Source: Neodontobutis hainanensis (lineage: Eukaryota; Chordata; Actinopteri; Gobiiformes; Odontobutidae). From it: a stretch of 64,000 nt of DNA. The notes beneath the pieces were generated by a model. The model saw only the letters and a program-made list of their open reading frames with translations. It did no database searches and was not told the origin of the DNA. Of the stretch, positions 24,501-36,704 are shown one piece after another (positions within the stretch are counted from its first letter, which is position 1; each line of letters opens with the position of its first letter). The stretch covers positions 3,173,501-3,237,500 of the forward strand of contig JALDNG010000008.1 in NCBI GenBank assembly GCA_024349245.1, read 5' to 3'. A program made the position numbers and the translations under genes.

Positions 24501-27500
24501 TAAACAACTCAAAAGACCTAATAAATGTAAATGATCTGTTCTGTAACTACAGTTAGATGAAAGAATAAGAATAAATGTTTGAGGATCTTATGTTAATGAG
24601 TAATAATAAGTTTCATTCCAAGGATACATGCATATAATTATTTCTACTGCAAAAAAAAAAAAAAAAAAGAGAGCAGAGGGAGGACTTTGGCCACAGTGAA
24701 GACTCCACCTTCCTGGTCTTGACAGTCAAGGGAGTTTTTTCTGTTGAGTATTTGACTATGTGCTTTACACACAGAGTGGAAGGACTGTGTTTTGTAGATT
24801 TACTACATTACCTGGCTAGCTGAAATTTACAAAAGAACTGGACAATAGAAGAGAGAGTCAAAGACATGCACAGGACATTTTTTTTTTAATCTGAAGGACA
24901 ACCAACCAAGATAAAAAGTTTGGGGATTAAAAGAGACACAGAACAGAGACCTTCAAAGGAACGTTTACGTTAAGGACTTCAGCCAACATTACGTCTTGTG
25001 GGAAGGTGGAGAGTTGTTTCCTCTCAGTGTTTCAACAAAGCTTGTGAGAGGGATTGTTTGCCTATGCAATGGTATGCAAATGTTAAACTGTGAGTAACGT
25101 GAACTCAAAAAGAAAGTTACATGTTCTGAACCTACAAACTCTGTCTAAAGATGTCTAACATCAGTGATATGCCATGCAACAGAAGTGATGAATTCAAATA
25201 TCCTCTGTACAGTGTTGTGTTCAGTCTGGTGTTTGTGGTTGGACTTCTCTTTAATACCATGGCGGTTTATATTTTTGGTTGTACTCTGAAGGTTAGAAAT
25301 GAAACTACCACCTACATGATAAATCTAGTGGTGTCAGACTCCTTCTTTGTACTCAGTCTGCCTTTTCGAATAGTCTACTTTGTCAAAGAAAACTGGATAT
25401 TTGGCAGTGTGCTCTGTAAAATATCAGTGGCCCTGTTTTACACCAACATGTATGGAAGCATCCTATTCCTTACCTGCATCAGTGTAGACCGCTTCCTGGC
25501 CATTGTATATCCGATTCGCTCTCAAGCTATCCGTACGAAAAGGAACGCCAAACTGGCCTGCTGTACAGTGTGGATCATAATACTCTCTGGAGGAATTGCC
25601 ACTGGTTACCAACTGGACACAACATCACTCAATAATACTAATACTTCTGTAAACTATTGCTTTGAGAACTACTCTAAAAAACAGTGGAGAAATGAACTGT
25701 CCATAGTGGTGATGTTTATCGAGACAGTGGGGTTTCTTATCCCACTACTGCTCAATGTTTTCTGCTCAACCATGGTTTTACGAACGCTGAGGAGTCCGCA
25801 GACCATCACCCGAGGAGGGAACCTGAATAAAACGAAGATCTTAAGGATGATTTTTGTTCATCTTTTGATTTTCTGCTTCTGCTTCATCCCTTACAACGTC
25901 AACCTCATATTCTATGCTATGGTTCGTTCCAAGGTGCTTAGTGGATGCAACACTGAGTTTGTGGTCCGGAGCATCTACCCAATTGCTCTGTGCCTAGCGG
26001 TCACCAACTGCTGCTTTGACCCAGTCATTTACTACTTCACTTCAGAGACCATTCAGAGCTCTATTAAACGAAAGTCTACACGATGGCAAAACGGAACAAA
26101 GCTTTTTGACAGACTGCAGACAGAAAGCTTGAGGAGCAGTCCGGCCACCAATCCCAAAACTCTGACTCTGAGGCCCATCAGAACACAAATGCCTGACGAG
26201 TCCACAATTTGATTTGCGGGTCACCGATAACAACTGCACTAAACATGAACTGTTGCATTATTACACAAGACACTTGATGATAAAAAGTGCAGCTCCACAA
26301 AACCACACCTTAAACATTTCATTGTTGTTGTTCAATCTGTTTAAATTAATGTTATATTAGCTGTTTAAGTTAATGTGATGTGTTGTCTGAACGCTTCTTT
26401 AAGTGGATCTTCTGCGTTGACAATGTTAAACCAGTATTAAATCTAATATTCAATTTTGGTGTGATTACTTAACATAACACCACAATATATCTATAAATTA
26501 ACTGTAAGTCCCCTTTAGAGCTCCACCACAGCTCACAGTGCAATTGAGTGGCTCAACTACATTTTGTCTCCTTCATGCAATGGTTATGTGCTGCAACAAC
26601 TGAGCGCTACTACATTCCTTAGGATGGTTTGCACCCGAGGGTCTGTACTGACAGGAGTAGATTCATCATGAGGCTGCTAGGAAGGGTTGTTAAACAGGAG
26701 CCGACCTGCAACAACACGTCTCTGAAGTTGATTTTAGGAGCTCATGTCCTGTAAACTTGTTACTCATCAAAGTACTTTCAGAAAGCACAAGGCAATTAGT
26801 TGGTCAGAATGTGCAGTGGCTCAGAGGTAGAGCCACAGTTCACACGTCGTTGTGTCCTTGGGCAAGACACTTAACACACCTTGCCTCCAGTGCTTTTTCA
26901 GCTGTAACACTGGTGAATGAAAACTTATGATAAGTTGCTTTGGATAAAAGTGTCTACCAAATGTTTACAGCTCAAATAAACTGAATCCTGTGTCAATTCA
27001 ATATAATCAAGAAAATAAATGTGTTTGTGCTTATTAAATGGTATATTCACTCAAAACATTTCTATATTTTTATTATTATCCTTTTTATTATTTTTAATTT
27101 TGTCATAAAATAAATATTAAAACAAAACTGAATGGTTCCCTAAATATTTCAAGCAATTGTTTTTGCTTGAGTTATATATTATTATTATTTTTCTTCTTCT
27201 TTTTCTCCAAAATGATCCTCAATTTGACCCAGTAAACGTGCAAAAAAATTTTTTTTTATTGGTTCCTAAAATTCTCAAAAAATGACTCAGTGGCGACCCC
27301 TATAGAAGTCAAAATACATTGGGCCTATGGAAAGTGAAAGTCCTTTTTTTCCAATGTAGAAATACAAAACTTGGTACATCCATAGGACACCTCAGGGCAA
27401 ACAGAAAAGTTTATGACATCCACACCCTAAACTCAGCAGGAAATCCACTATATTGGGTGGAAAACCTAAATTGCACCCCTTGTGCTAAAGGGTTTTCATC

Positions 27501-30500
27501 TAAACAGCTCCAATTTTGGTGAGTATCATCTTGTGCCAAAAAAGTTATCAATTTGTTTTTTGATACATTTGTGGCTGTGGTCGTAATGAGCCTGTGAAGA
27601 GGCAGCCATTTCTTTGGGAAATAATGCCATTTACCAAATGCTAGGATCCTTCCATTTGAGGAGGCTCCTCCAGAGCTACGGCTAGAGTCTTGAAAAACTC
27701 AGAATCTTTTGGATCTTGTAAACTTTTAGACAAGTAATATTTACATTTTGACTTTTTAAACAAGCGGTGCAGCAATTTCTGAGTCATCTCAAATCTCTCC
27801 AGCCATTACTTTGTTTTTCTCGCCTTAAGCCCAAGCATAATCAATTATTTTCAAAAGTTCAGACAGCTCCCAGGAAAACCAGAGATTGTGGAGATCTTTA
27901 ACTCTAAATTAAAAGGTAGTGTAGCAGGCCCCAGCAGTAGCACAGGCCCGAGGTGATGAAGCAGGCTCGAGCCAGAAGAAGATTCAAGCAGAGGCACAGG
28001 CCCGGTTATTTGACATTACTGTGACGTTTACGCTTTAAAGCAGCATGTGTCCCCGCAGTTTCAAGGGAGGCGAGTGCCTTTTAATTATTATTATTATTAT
28101 TTTATTGAGGGTAATATGGTCCTTCAAATGAATGATTGGTCAAAGGAGGAGCAAGAGAGTGGGACAATGCTCAGCCTGTGGCAGAGGGCTCGTGTAGGCG
28201 TGGACCACTCTGAGCAGTAACATGGACAGTAGCTACCTATCTGCACCCTCTCAATCTCACCTAGTGCTTCGCTGCTGCACTGATCTGACTTGACTTATGG
28301 TGAGTAATGCGTTTATTGTTGTCTTTTGTATCTAAACTTACTTTTAAATTTACTACAAGTGAAAAGGTACATAAATAACTCACCACCATATTGTAATGTG
28401 ATGTGTATTTAGAAAATAGGTATTAAGATTTTTTTTTCCATTTTCATTATCTGTCTTTACTAAAAGCTACAAAAAGCAACCTATGAGAAAACAAAATTAA
28501 AACTGTAAAGAGCTTGTTGTTTCCATTCTCACTGTATGTAATAGTTTCAGGTGTTTACTTGGTTTATGAACAAAAGCTGCACTTTTATATACAGACTTTG
28601 TTTAACTTTAAATAACAAACATTCATTTAGCACTGTGGCCTTTACAGTTAATTAACGTCACCTCAACATATTGACATAACTTTTATTGCTTATTAAATCT
28701 TTTTGCAGAGGGATAGGATTTAAGATGTGTTCAAGCAATCTTTTTCCGTTCAGCCCAATGAACTCATTTCCTCAGAGAAACACAGCGTGATTTGAATGTG
28801 CTGGAGCATCAATTAATCAATCATAAAAAATGGATCAGTGGAATATGACTGATGATCCAGCCAGACCCTATTTACCTCCCTCTAACTGCACAGTCAACAC
28901 AAACTATCGGTTCATTTTCTACCAAGTGTCCTACAGCATCATTTTCCTGGTTGGACTGGTGACCAACATCCTGGCTCTACACAGACTGTGTCTATCTAAC
29001 AGCAACATGAACAGCACTGGCCTCTACATCGTCAACCTATCAGCTGCAGACATGTTTTTTGTAGGTTCTCTTCCACTCAGAATCTACTACCATCACCAAA
29101 AGGCCCAGTCCTTGTTTCTGAAGACCAGTTGGACACCCGGGGCCGTCTACTGCCAGCTCACCTTCACCATAAAATACATTAGCCTTTATGGCAGCATCTT
29201 TTTCCTGGTGTGCATCGCAGTGGACCGCTACTTTGCTGTGGTGCATCCATTAGGGTCAGCGCTGCGTCGGCTGCGTGTGGCACAGCTGGTCAGCACAGTG
29301 ATCTGGTGCCTGGTGCTCGGAATCAGTCTGGGCCTGCTACTTCTGCGATCAGCAGTCACTCACCAGCACAAGCCCTGTCTGCTAGACCCAACCTCACAAC
29401 GACATCGCACTATCATTCTGGTCGCCATGGGCCTAGTGCAGGGGACATTTCTGCTCCCCACCGGCCTTCTTCTCTATAGCTACAGCAGAGTACTCAAAGT
29501 GCTGCGCCAGCCAAGACACCACTCCCACAGTAAGCGCCGTAGCCGACAGCACACGCTCACTATCATCTACTGGGTACTGGGTGTGTTTCTCTTTTGTTTT
29601 GTCCCATATCACATTAACCTGTTAGGTTACACCCTCACTCATGTTGGGCTGCTGCCCATTTGTGTCCTGGCCAAAATAACAAAGGCTTTGCACCCTGTGG
29701 TGTTGTCTGTGGCAAGCATCAACAGCTGTCTCAATCCAATCATTTATTACTTCTCCAGAAGGCTGGTGCACAAAGAGCTGCCATCCAGAGGCAGTGGTAG
29801 CCACTGACAAACATCTCCCTCACAGTGGACAATTTGACTTGTCTAGTTAAAAAACATTACGGACACCTAAAATTAATTCAGTGATTGTGTATTAATAAGG
29901 TGTGGACTGAATAATACAATTTAAAATTCATGCATTTTTACATAATTTCTTTGTCTTTATGTTTTCCTGACGTGTCTGCTTTGTGATTGACTTAAAAGTG
30001 TTAAGAAATAACTATGTTCCACATTTATTTCTTAATATTCTGTACAGGTTATTTGTTTTATTTTTAGTGAAACAAATAAAGAGACACCACTGACCGTCAC
30101 CCATGCGATCTTCTCCATGATGAGGTTCTCACAGGTCTCCAGATGTTTGACGATGTCTTTGCTCAGAGTGGGCCCAGCTTTAATAAAGCTCTCAATGACT
30201 TTGTAAAAATCAAAGGCAGCAAGGCTGAACACATCCAAGATCCAGGGGAAGCACAGGTCACTTTCAGATGACTCGGCACCATTTCCTCCAGCCTTAAAAC
30301 TGCTCTCTAATCATTGCAAACATTAATATTACAGATTGCCATACAACAGGCCTAAATATGTGTTCATGATGACCATCATCATGTTGCACATTAGTCACCT
30401 CCATATGTTGCCATGACAACCTCCAGAGCACATGCCAAAAGTGATGTGTGGAATGTGGAATCATTGAGCAATTTACTAAAAACAAAAAAGGGCATGTTTT

Positions 30501-33500
30501 ACAAATTTATAATACACATTTATTATAGTATATCTATATTATTAATACATGTGCTTGAGAACACACCTGAAATTCTGCACAGAAAGTCTCTTCTCTTCCT
30601 ACAAATTTAAAAAAGTAACAAAGATTTTTAAGAAAACCATCATTAATAATTTACTGAGCATTTAATGCTTCATGACTTACCGATTTTAGCATTGCCTCCA
30701 TTACTTTATAATACAATCTGACGCCCAGGGTAAATCTCTAAAAGATAAAGGGCACACAGTCAGTTGTGAGATAAAAAGTTTGGTTTGGTTGTTTATCTTT
30801 ATGAATCAGCACCTGTTTCCCAATATCTATGAAGCGTGGACCAACTGCCTGACTGAATCTTTGGCTGAACGTCTGTCCAAGGGTCTCCAACCGCTTAAGG
30901 ACATTATGTGTAGGATCTACAGTGCAATTCTGACAAGAAAGAAAAAATACTTTAATGTCAGCACAACATCAGTGCAGTTAAAACTATTTAAGAGAAAACA
31001 TATTTTGGCTTTGAAACACACAACATACTTTAAAATATGTAGCCAGGTTAGTGGAAGGCTGGTCCCCACTGGAGACAAGATCCCCTCTGAGTTGCTGAAT
31101 GGATGTCATTGCGGCTCTAAGGTCACAAAAGAATACATTCTAAGGAAACTAGCAGTAATCTGAGCAGAAGTATTTTAGATTTATACTGTAAAAATATCTA
31201 AAGTAAGAAACACAGTAAAAAGGCTCGCTGACTTGATAGGGGTTTGTGGAGGGATGTGGACAGTATTGTCTTCCTGCAAGTTCTTCTTTGGTGTTTTCTC
31301 CACCTGTGTTCTGAAAATTACAGGCAACATATTAAAGCACATATTTGTAAAATTATGTCAAAATAAGTAAAAAAAAAAAAAAAGAGGCTAGAATACATTT
31401 CCATTTTAGGAGCAAGGATTGTCTCATCTCCATCTAAAAACAGTCGACCATCAAAATCTCTCTCCTTGAGGTAGTGTTCCTTGTACTGCTGGTTGAGGGT
31501 GTTAACCTTAACAAAGAAGTTACACGTTAAATTTCATGCTTTAGTACTGTCATATAATGACAACATTGTATTGTATTTTCATTAGCAATGTATTTTCATT
31601 CCAAGACAGGATTTTACATTTTACACTCTAAAAATCACCCCATGTTAACTTCTGATCATATATTACTTGGACCCAGAACCATTAAAATATCTATCCTCCA
31701 AGTTGTTTAGCATGTCATTACTTTTGTGAAAGTTCAGATTTGAAAACTACAATTGACTGACTTCAAATAAAGTGGACTAGATTTGAAATAAACTTCTCTT
31801 TTACCATTGCATTAACATAATTTAAATAAATTAATTCAGATTTACAAGTTTACTTTTAGACATAAAGTTTTATAAAAAGGACATACTGTATATAACCCAC
31901 AGCAAAATTTATCAGCTGCTAGGTTAGTATAGACATAAAGGAAATAATAAATCCAGAATCCTTGCACAACAGAGCATCAATAAACATTAGCATACTGTCT
32001 TCGCAGTTTTCATATCGTCCTGTGCAATATACTACCCTGACATACGTCAAACAGTTTCTTGGCTTGGTACACATTTTTCTGATACCATGGATGTAAAGAA
32101 TGAAGGCATATGACAACAGGCAACAGCTGCAAAAGCTTTACAAGAATCTGAGACAACAGTGGATAACTACAGGAACAAACACAAGAGCAGCTGCGGAGAC
32201 ATTATGCTCCTACCTGAGGGAAGGCTACAGATTTTGACAGACCAAGTGAATCCAAGAAAGCAGAGAAACTTGTCTGATAAACATTCTTCACCTGCAAGTG
32301 ACATTAGCAGAATGATTAAATTAGACCACAAATGTACAAAAAGGAGAGATAACTGTTTGTATGAGCAACAAACCTCTTCAACATTGCATTGGTTCTCTTT
32401 GCACAAAGTCTCAAGCAGCTGCACATCCAGCTCTGGCTCAGGAGGTCGATACTGAGATTTGGCTTTGCTTTGGTTTCGCCGAGATGTTCGTGTTGGAGGA
32501 CTCTGGACTTTGCTGATGGCTGATTCTAAAGGAAAAAAGTTTAAAATGTTCTATAAAGCAGCTTCATGGTGCATATTCACCATTGTTTGCAAATTGTTCA
32601 TATGTAAAATTCCAAATGGTTAGTATTTATGCATATGTAAAAGACATTTGTCACATTTGTCTCATTTGACTCATTTATAACACACTATTTAATAAAAGTT
32701 TATGTTTTACACCTAATAACTCCATAGATCAGAGTTATTTTTAATCATTTCTTTGTTAATAGAAATATAATAAACTAAAACTTACTGTAAAGAGGTTGAA
32801 GAAGATCTACAGGGCACCGCTTAGTAAAATACTCCAATGCACAAAGTAGCAGCTGGAAAGATATGACCAGGTCATCTTCCATCTGCAGGGTTTTTCCTGT
32901 GGACAGTACAAATTAAGTAATTTCATACTGTTCATATTAAGTGTACTTTTTGAAAACTATAAGATATTTTTTCTATAGAACAACAGAGGAAGGAAAAGAG
33001 TTTGGAGGTTAAATATATGATGGAAAGAACGATGTTCACATATTGTTAATTTTGTTTTTAACAGATATCTGACAAAACATACCTTTGGCCAAAAGAAACA
33101 ATGTCCAGCAGCTCCTCACATGCTCTCTGTTCCTCAATGATTGAAACAACAGATGATTAGCCAAAGCAACAAAGAAATGAAAATGACATTCTACAAACCT
33201 CAAGAAACACCGTAAGAGAGAAATCAACTTACTTTCCATCAGAGCCCAAGGCAAAGATGCTCTTGCATATTCTATAATAAAATAAGTAAATATAATAAAA
33301 ATTATTAAGTTCACACAAATTCAATAATTTGACTAAACAAACGCAAACTGGGCAACACATTCCCAAAAACAATATTCTGATGAAACATTCACTTACTTTT
33401 CAAATCTCTGGTAAAGAGCTAGTGTCACATCATATTTCTTCTCCATTCTCATGATGGCCAAATTAACCTTTGTACTAATTGTATCCAAGCTCACATCTAG

Positions 33501-34515
33501 TTTCCTCACCAGAGCCAGAAACTGCTTGACACTACACAAGAAAATATACATTTGTGAGCAATGCATTTAAATTAATACAACAGTAACAACAAACATTAGG
33601 TTATACATTAGTTGAAGGGTTTCCTTAATAATCTTTTCACTACTATTAAATTCAGTCCTGCCTTATACAATGTAAAAAGTATTAGCACAGCAATCTCGGA
33701 GCAAAACTTACTTCATATTTACTGCCTTAAGAACCTGAGTTATGGTGAAACAGGCTGCATCCATGTCAATCACAGTCACAAACAGACAAGCCCCCCAGAA
33801 CTCTGTTTTACCCTCCTGAAATAAATAAGGAAGACAGTCAATGTAGCACATAATATATACATTGATGCTAATTTAAATTCAAAATATACATACAACAACT
33901 TCATCAATGGTTTCTTTTCTTTTCCACAGTTTCCAGGCTTGGTCACATACAACATCTGACACATTAAGGCTTGTGCAGAGATCCACAAACTCAGTGTCTT
34001 TTTCCCAGTGTCTAGAAATAGAGAGGACAGAAGGTTAGACACATTAGGAAATGTACTGTGGAACGGTAGCATAAACAAATAGCTTGACTACAATGGTCTG
34101 TTTTGTTATGGTGTTATTACACTTGGTATTGTTTTGTTATTACCTCTGCTAAATAGATTTCCAAAGGGCTGTTCTCAGAAAAAAGAAGACCACCAATGTG
34201 GGTAAGTGGGATAAGCACTATTTGCACTTGTTTTGTCAAAAGACAACAATGGTAGCTACTCAATGGCTAACTAGCAAGAGTCACACGCTTTTGTAAAAAA
34301 AAAACTTACATATACACATACACATATAGACACAAACTTAATCAAAGTACACGTATGACTCATAACAGAAAACATATGAATTATTAAGAACCGAAATAAT
34401 TAACTTACTTTTTCACAGATAACCCTGGGCTCTCTTTCTTTTCTGGAGAGCCACCTTCAGCACTGAGCTTAAGGTCTTTTTGTGTCGTCCCAGAGTTACG
34501 CTTTTTAGGTGGCAT
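21510..34515 (-). CDS. rb1: Retinoblastoma tumour-suppressor protein pRb
   Basis: Twenty-seven exons, as in human RB1, give 911 residues (human 928): 34409-34515, 33894-34011, 33712-33815, 33397-33531, 33233-33271, 33083-33132, 32786-32896, 32374-32525, 32214-32291, 31397-31506, 31233-31310, 31029-31116, 30813-30929, 30681-30737, 30567-30598, 30399-30475, 30095-30306, 23494-23609, 23205-23359, 22971-23116, 22793-22897, 22592-22705, 22366-22514, 22258-22288, 22031-22173, 21895-21941, 21510-21574. The protein starts MPPKKRNSG and binds E2F and LxCxE proteins to block S-phase entry. The A pocket is seen in FSKLLNDSTFHTSLLACALE-type sequence and the AAFDFYKVIESFIKA helix. The B pocket has KSNSLSLFYKK, PIIWTLFQHTLQDEYMIMRD and YDSIIVFYNQVFMQ. 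CDK sites (SP/TP), a bipartite nuclear signal (KRTL...PKPLKRLRF) and RFQKINQMV follow in the C-terminal domain. Intron 17 hosts two GPCR genes. Confidence 0.97.
23610..25150. other. rb1 intron 17, part upstream of lpar6
   Basis: Contains a (TTG)n tract near 24052-24070, an A-run at about 24652-24668, and probably the promoter and 5' UTR of lpar6 (24670-25150). No other gene was seen. Confidence 0.4.
25151..26212 (+). CDS. lpar6: Lysophosphatidic acid receptor 6 (intronless GPCR inside rb1 intron 17)
   Basis: A single uninterrupted frame of 353 residues. It reads as a seven-helix class A receptor closely matching LPAR6: LKVRNETTTYMINLVVSD in TM2, LFYTNMYGSILFLTCISVDR in TM3 with the DRF variant of DRY, FIETVGFLIPLLLNVFCS in TM5, FCFCFIPYNVNLIFY in TM6 and NCCFDPVIYYFTSETIQ in TM7. 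Several N-x-S/T sites lie in the N-terminus (NISD, NRSD) and extracellular loop 2. LPAR6 couples lysophosphatidic acid mainly to G12/13-Rho signalling. It lies antisense to rb1 in intron 17, the position and orientation known in human, which supports orthology. The C-terminal tail is slightly longer than the human one. Confidence 0.96.
   Translation: MSNISDMPCNRSDEFKYPLYSVVFSLVFVVGLLFNTMAVYIFGCTLKVRNETTTYMINLVVSDSFFVLSLPFRIVYFVKENWIFGSVLCKISVALFYTNMYGSILFLTCISVDRFLAIVYPIRSQAIRTKRNAKLACCTVWIIILSGGIATGYQLDTTSLNNTNTSVNYCFENYSKKQWRNELSIVVMFIETVGFLIPLLLNVFCSTMVLRTLRSPQTITRGGNLNKTKILRMIFVHLLIFCFCFIPYNVNLIFYAMVRSKVLSGCNTEFVVRSIYPIALCLAVTNCCFDPVIYYFTSETIQSSIKRKSTRWQNGTKLFDRLQTESLRSSPATNPKTLTLRPIRTQMPDESTI
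26812..26963 (+). repeat. tRNA-derived SINE, internally deleted
   Basis: It starts with a box A-like gtggctcagaggtagagc. It continues with the fish SINE core tgtgtccttgggcaagacac and ends in the LINE-like tail ttgctttggataaaagtgtc. Box B is missing, so the copy has lost about 40 bases of the tRNA-like head. It shares core and tail with the copies at 61852-62273. Confidence 0.75.
26964..28829. other. rb1 intron 17 between the two GPCR genes
   Basis: AT-rich intron sequence with short ATT/TTA microsatellites near 27178 and 28085. A block at about 27216-27560 has the phrase gtggcgacccctatagaag and looks like a dispersed repeat of unknown class. A GC-richer patch at 27925-28010 repeats a gcacaggcccg motif. 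Upstream of the second receptor lies a possible 5' untranslated exon ending near 28300 (cttatg followed by GTGAGTAA). None of these is certain. Confidence 0.35.
28830..29807 (+). CDS. Class A GPCR of the P2Y/lysophospholipid group, identity unresolved
   Basis: An uninterrupted 325-residue frame with seven hydrophobic helices. The N-terminus has glycosylation sites (NMTDD, NCTVN). TM2 holds IVNLSAADMFFVGSLPLRIY. TM3 has FTIKYISLYGSIFFLVCIAV followed by DRYFAVVHP. TM6 reads FLFCFVPYHINLLGY, with PYH in place of the amine-receptor CWxP, and TM7 ends NSCLNPIIYYFSRRLV. These motifs place it in the delta group with P2Y, LPA4-6 and lysophosphatidylserine receptors. SLPLRIYY, the Lys-Tyr in TM3 and PYHIN are most like P2RY10/GPR174. 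CYSLTR2, which lies near RB1 in human, is the alternative. It shares intron 17 of rb1 and its strand with lpar6, but is clearly different in sequence. Intracellular loops are basic (RLRV, KRRSRQ). Ligand unknown. Confidence 0.9.
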   Translation: MDQWNMTDDPARPYLPPSNCTVNTNYRFIFYQVSYSIIFLVGLVTNILALHRLCLSNSNMNSTGLYIVNLSAADMFFVGSLPLRIYYHHQKAQSLFLKTSWTPGAVYCQLTFTIKYISLYGSIFFLVCIAVDRYFAVVHPLGSALRRLRVAQLVSTVIWCLVLGISLGLLLLRSAVTHQHKPCLLDPTSQRHRTIILVAMGLVQGTFLLPTGLLLYSYSRVLKVLRQPRHHSHSKRRSRQHTLTIIYWVLGVFLFCFVPYHINLLGYTLTHVGLLPICVLAKITKALHPVVLSVASINSCLNPIIYYFSRRLVHKELPSRGSGSH

Positions 34516-36704
34516 TGTCAAAAACAGCTTTCCTATATTTAAAATGACATCAAAATTTTAGAAGACAAGGAAAATTAGGTGTTTACTATATTTAAAACCC
34601 GATACGCGAGTTCCGTGGCACCAAAACAGACTTCCTGAAACCGTTTTTTATAGGAGCGTTTGTTTTGCGTCACGGGGCAGTGCCGTTATTTCTATTTTGA
34701 GATGAACGCCAAAGTTGGCTCAAATAAATAAATCTTTTAGTGCTTTTTGGAAGGTACTCTGGCAGCCTAACAAAATGTTTGTTCTATTCTAATGGGGTTA
34801 AAAAGCTTTATATTTCAAAAATCAGTTTTATTTTATGTAACATAAGTGGGACTATTACGCTATTAAGTTAACACGGTAAGATAATCAAGCGAACTCAAAC
34901 TTGCTGCAAGAAAACGCGGGAAAATGTAGACGCAATATCCGCTTATTAGCATTTTTTCACTGCGACACACAGATGAACAAAAACCAATAGCACGTTACTG
35001 CGGCTCAAACAGTAACACATGTCACTGTTTTGTTTGTCCTTTTTATATATTTTTTATATTGGACCTTGAGTCTGCAATAAAGTTTATCTATCTATCTAAA
35101 CATCTTAAAAGCCTGTTGAGCAAAATTCCCTGTAAAAAAACCGTACCCCCAAACTAACTGCTGTAAACATAATTGAATCTTTATGTGTATAGAGACTACC
35201 GTAAACCTAGAAATCAAAATGTAATTATGAACATGCCAAACTGCTTTCCACGTTCCACCTCACAATCAAGTAGTTCATGCGAGAAAATAACTATGTTTTT
35301 TCCATTATGACACATTTTAATTGTTATCTCGAGAAAATAAACATAAATAGTCGTTATAACGAGAAAACTGGTGAAAACACGTTATGGATGCATAGGGCTT
35401 CCGTAGACTCGTAAACATAGAAGTCACTCAATCAATGAAGTCACTCACTACATAAAATGTTATCAGCCTATTTCCAACACTGGCTGCATTTTGTCATTAT
35501 AATAAGATTAGCAAAATATAAAAGATTAAAAGATTGTTCATTTCATTTTATTAGCGTTATCCAAACGTCTTTAGTCACATCTTTGTATTTTTGGTGGTAA
35601 TTTTGTCCTAAGTCCGTTGTTTACAATATAATATAATACAACAGCTTTCAGAGAAAACATATGGACCAAACGTTGCCCTCTTGTGGTTAAACCTAGCAAT
35701 TAGACTTCTCTTAGGCTGCCAGTTCAAGCTAGAAATTTTGTTTTAAATGTTGTAAGAGAAAGGTTCAGCCCAAGCCAAAAACTTTGGCCAACGCATCTAT
35801 ACAAAGTTGAAACAATTTGTGATAATAAATTTTGCACAAAACAAGACAAGCTATTTGAATAGTTTTACATAAGGAAACACAAAAGTAACAGTTTGGTTAG
35901 CCACATGATCTTTGTAACTTTGGCCTTGTAAGCCAACAAGGCCAAGGCTAAAGTAAAAACAAAATATTTTATTATGGACATTTTAAGCAGCATATGTATG
36001 ACACTGAAAGGCCCCAACATATTAAGTCCATTTGTACTAAGCTACAATGCAAATGTGGAGCATGAAGTATGAAGGAGGTCATAGACAAAGGCCAGCCATT
36101 TGCTCCAGTGGTAAACTCAAACATAAACAAGCCCCAGAGTAAAAACGCTTCATTAAAAAAAAAAATAAATAAAAAAATAAAAATAAAAAAGAACAGACAT
36201 GACTTGTGATAAACATTTCAAATGTACACATAAGACACTCAGATGACCGTATAACATACCGACATGTGAATGAACATTTAATTTGGCAACATAATTATGA
36301 TCTATATAACATTTATTATAGTAATGGATAATTTATTACTTAAAAAAAAAAAGGACAAATGGTGACATTTTAAACAATAAATTACTGCATACAGATAACT
36401 ACAATGCTAATAAATTATGTCCAAGTCCATCATCCAAATTTCTTAATAAAACACCTTTAAAATAATTTATCTGAAGATGATGATCCAGGTGGTAAACACA
36501 AACACTAGAAATGGATTAAAAAATAAAAATAAAATTAAAGTACACGTTTTAAAATATATAGCATAATTTAAGGAGTCAATCCATGCCACGCTGCAGTCCG
36601 TTTAGTTACAGCCTCCACAGCAAAGCTGGTGCTAAAGCATAATAGATTCCTCTTAAGAGTGTAGTTTGTGCATAGTTGTGAGCTCATCACATTTATTTAA
36701 GCCG
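34516..36704. other. rb1 promoter side and intergenic region up to the SLC6 gene
   Basis: The first 250 bases upstream of the rb1 ATG form the likely promoter (separate entry). A segment at 35185-35425 resembles a dispersed fish repeat with tctcgagaaaata and gtcgttataacgagaaaa. The rest is AT-rich, with A-runs at 36156-36192 and probable 3' UTR of the SLC6 gene. No exons were recognised. Confidence 0.4.
34610..34690 (-). promoter_or_regulatory. Candidate rb1 promoter elements
   Basis: About 95-180 bases upstream of the rb1 ATG, TGCGTCAC at 34666-34673 (GTGACGCA on the gene strand) resembles an ATF/CREB half-palindrome, and CTTCCTG near 34631 is an ETS-type site. The human RB1 core promoter is known to use ATF, Sp1 and E2F/ETS-like sites in a short TATA-less region. 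The match here is by eye only. Confidence 0.35.

Noticed and set aside
29210..29479. Alternative-frame ORF inside the second GPCR
   Set aside because: It lies fully inside the receptor frame, with no start context or similarity.
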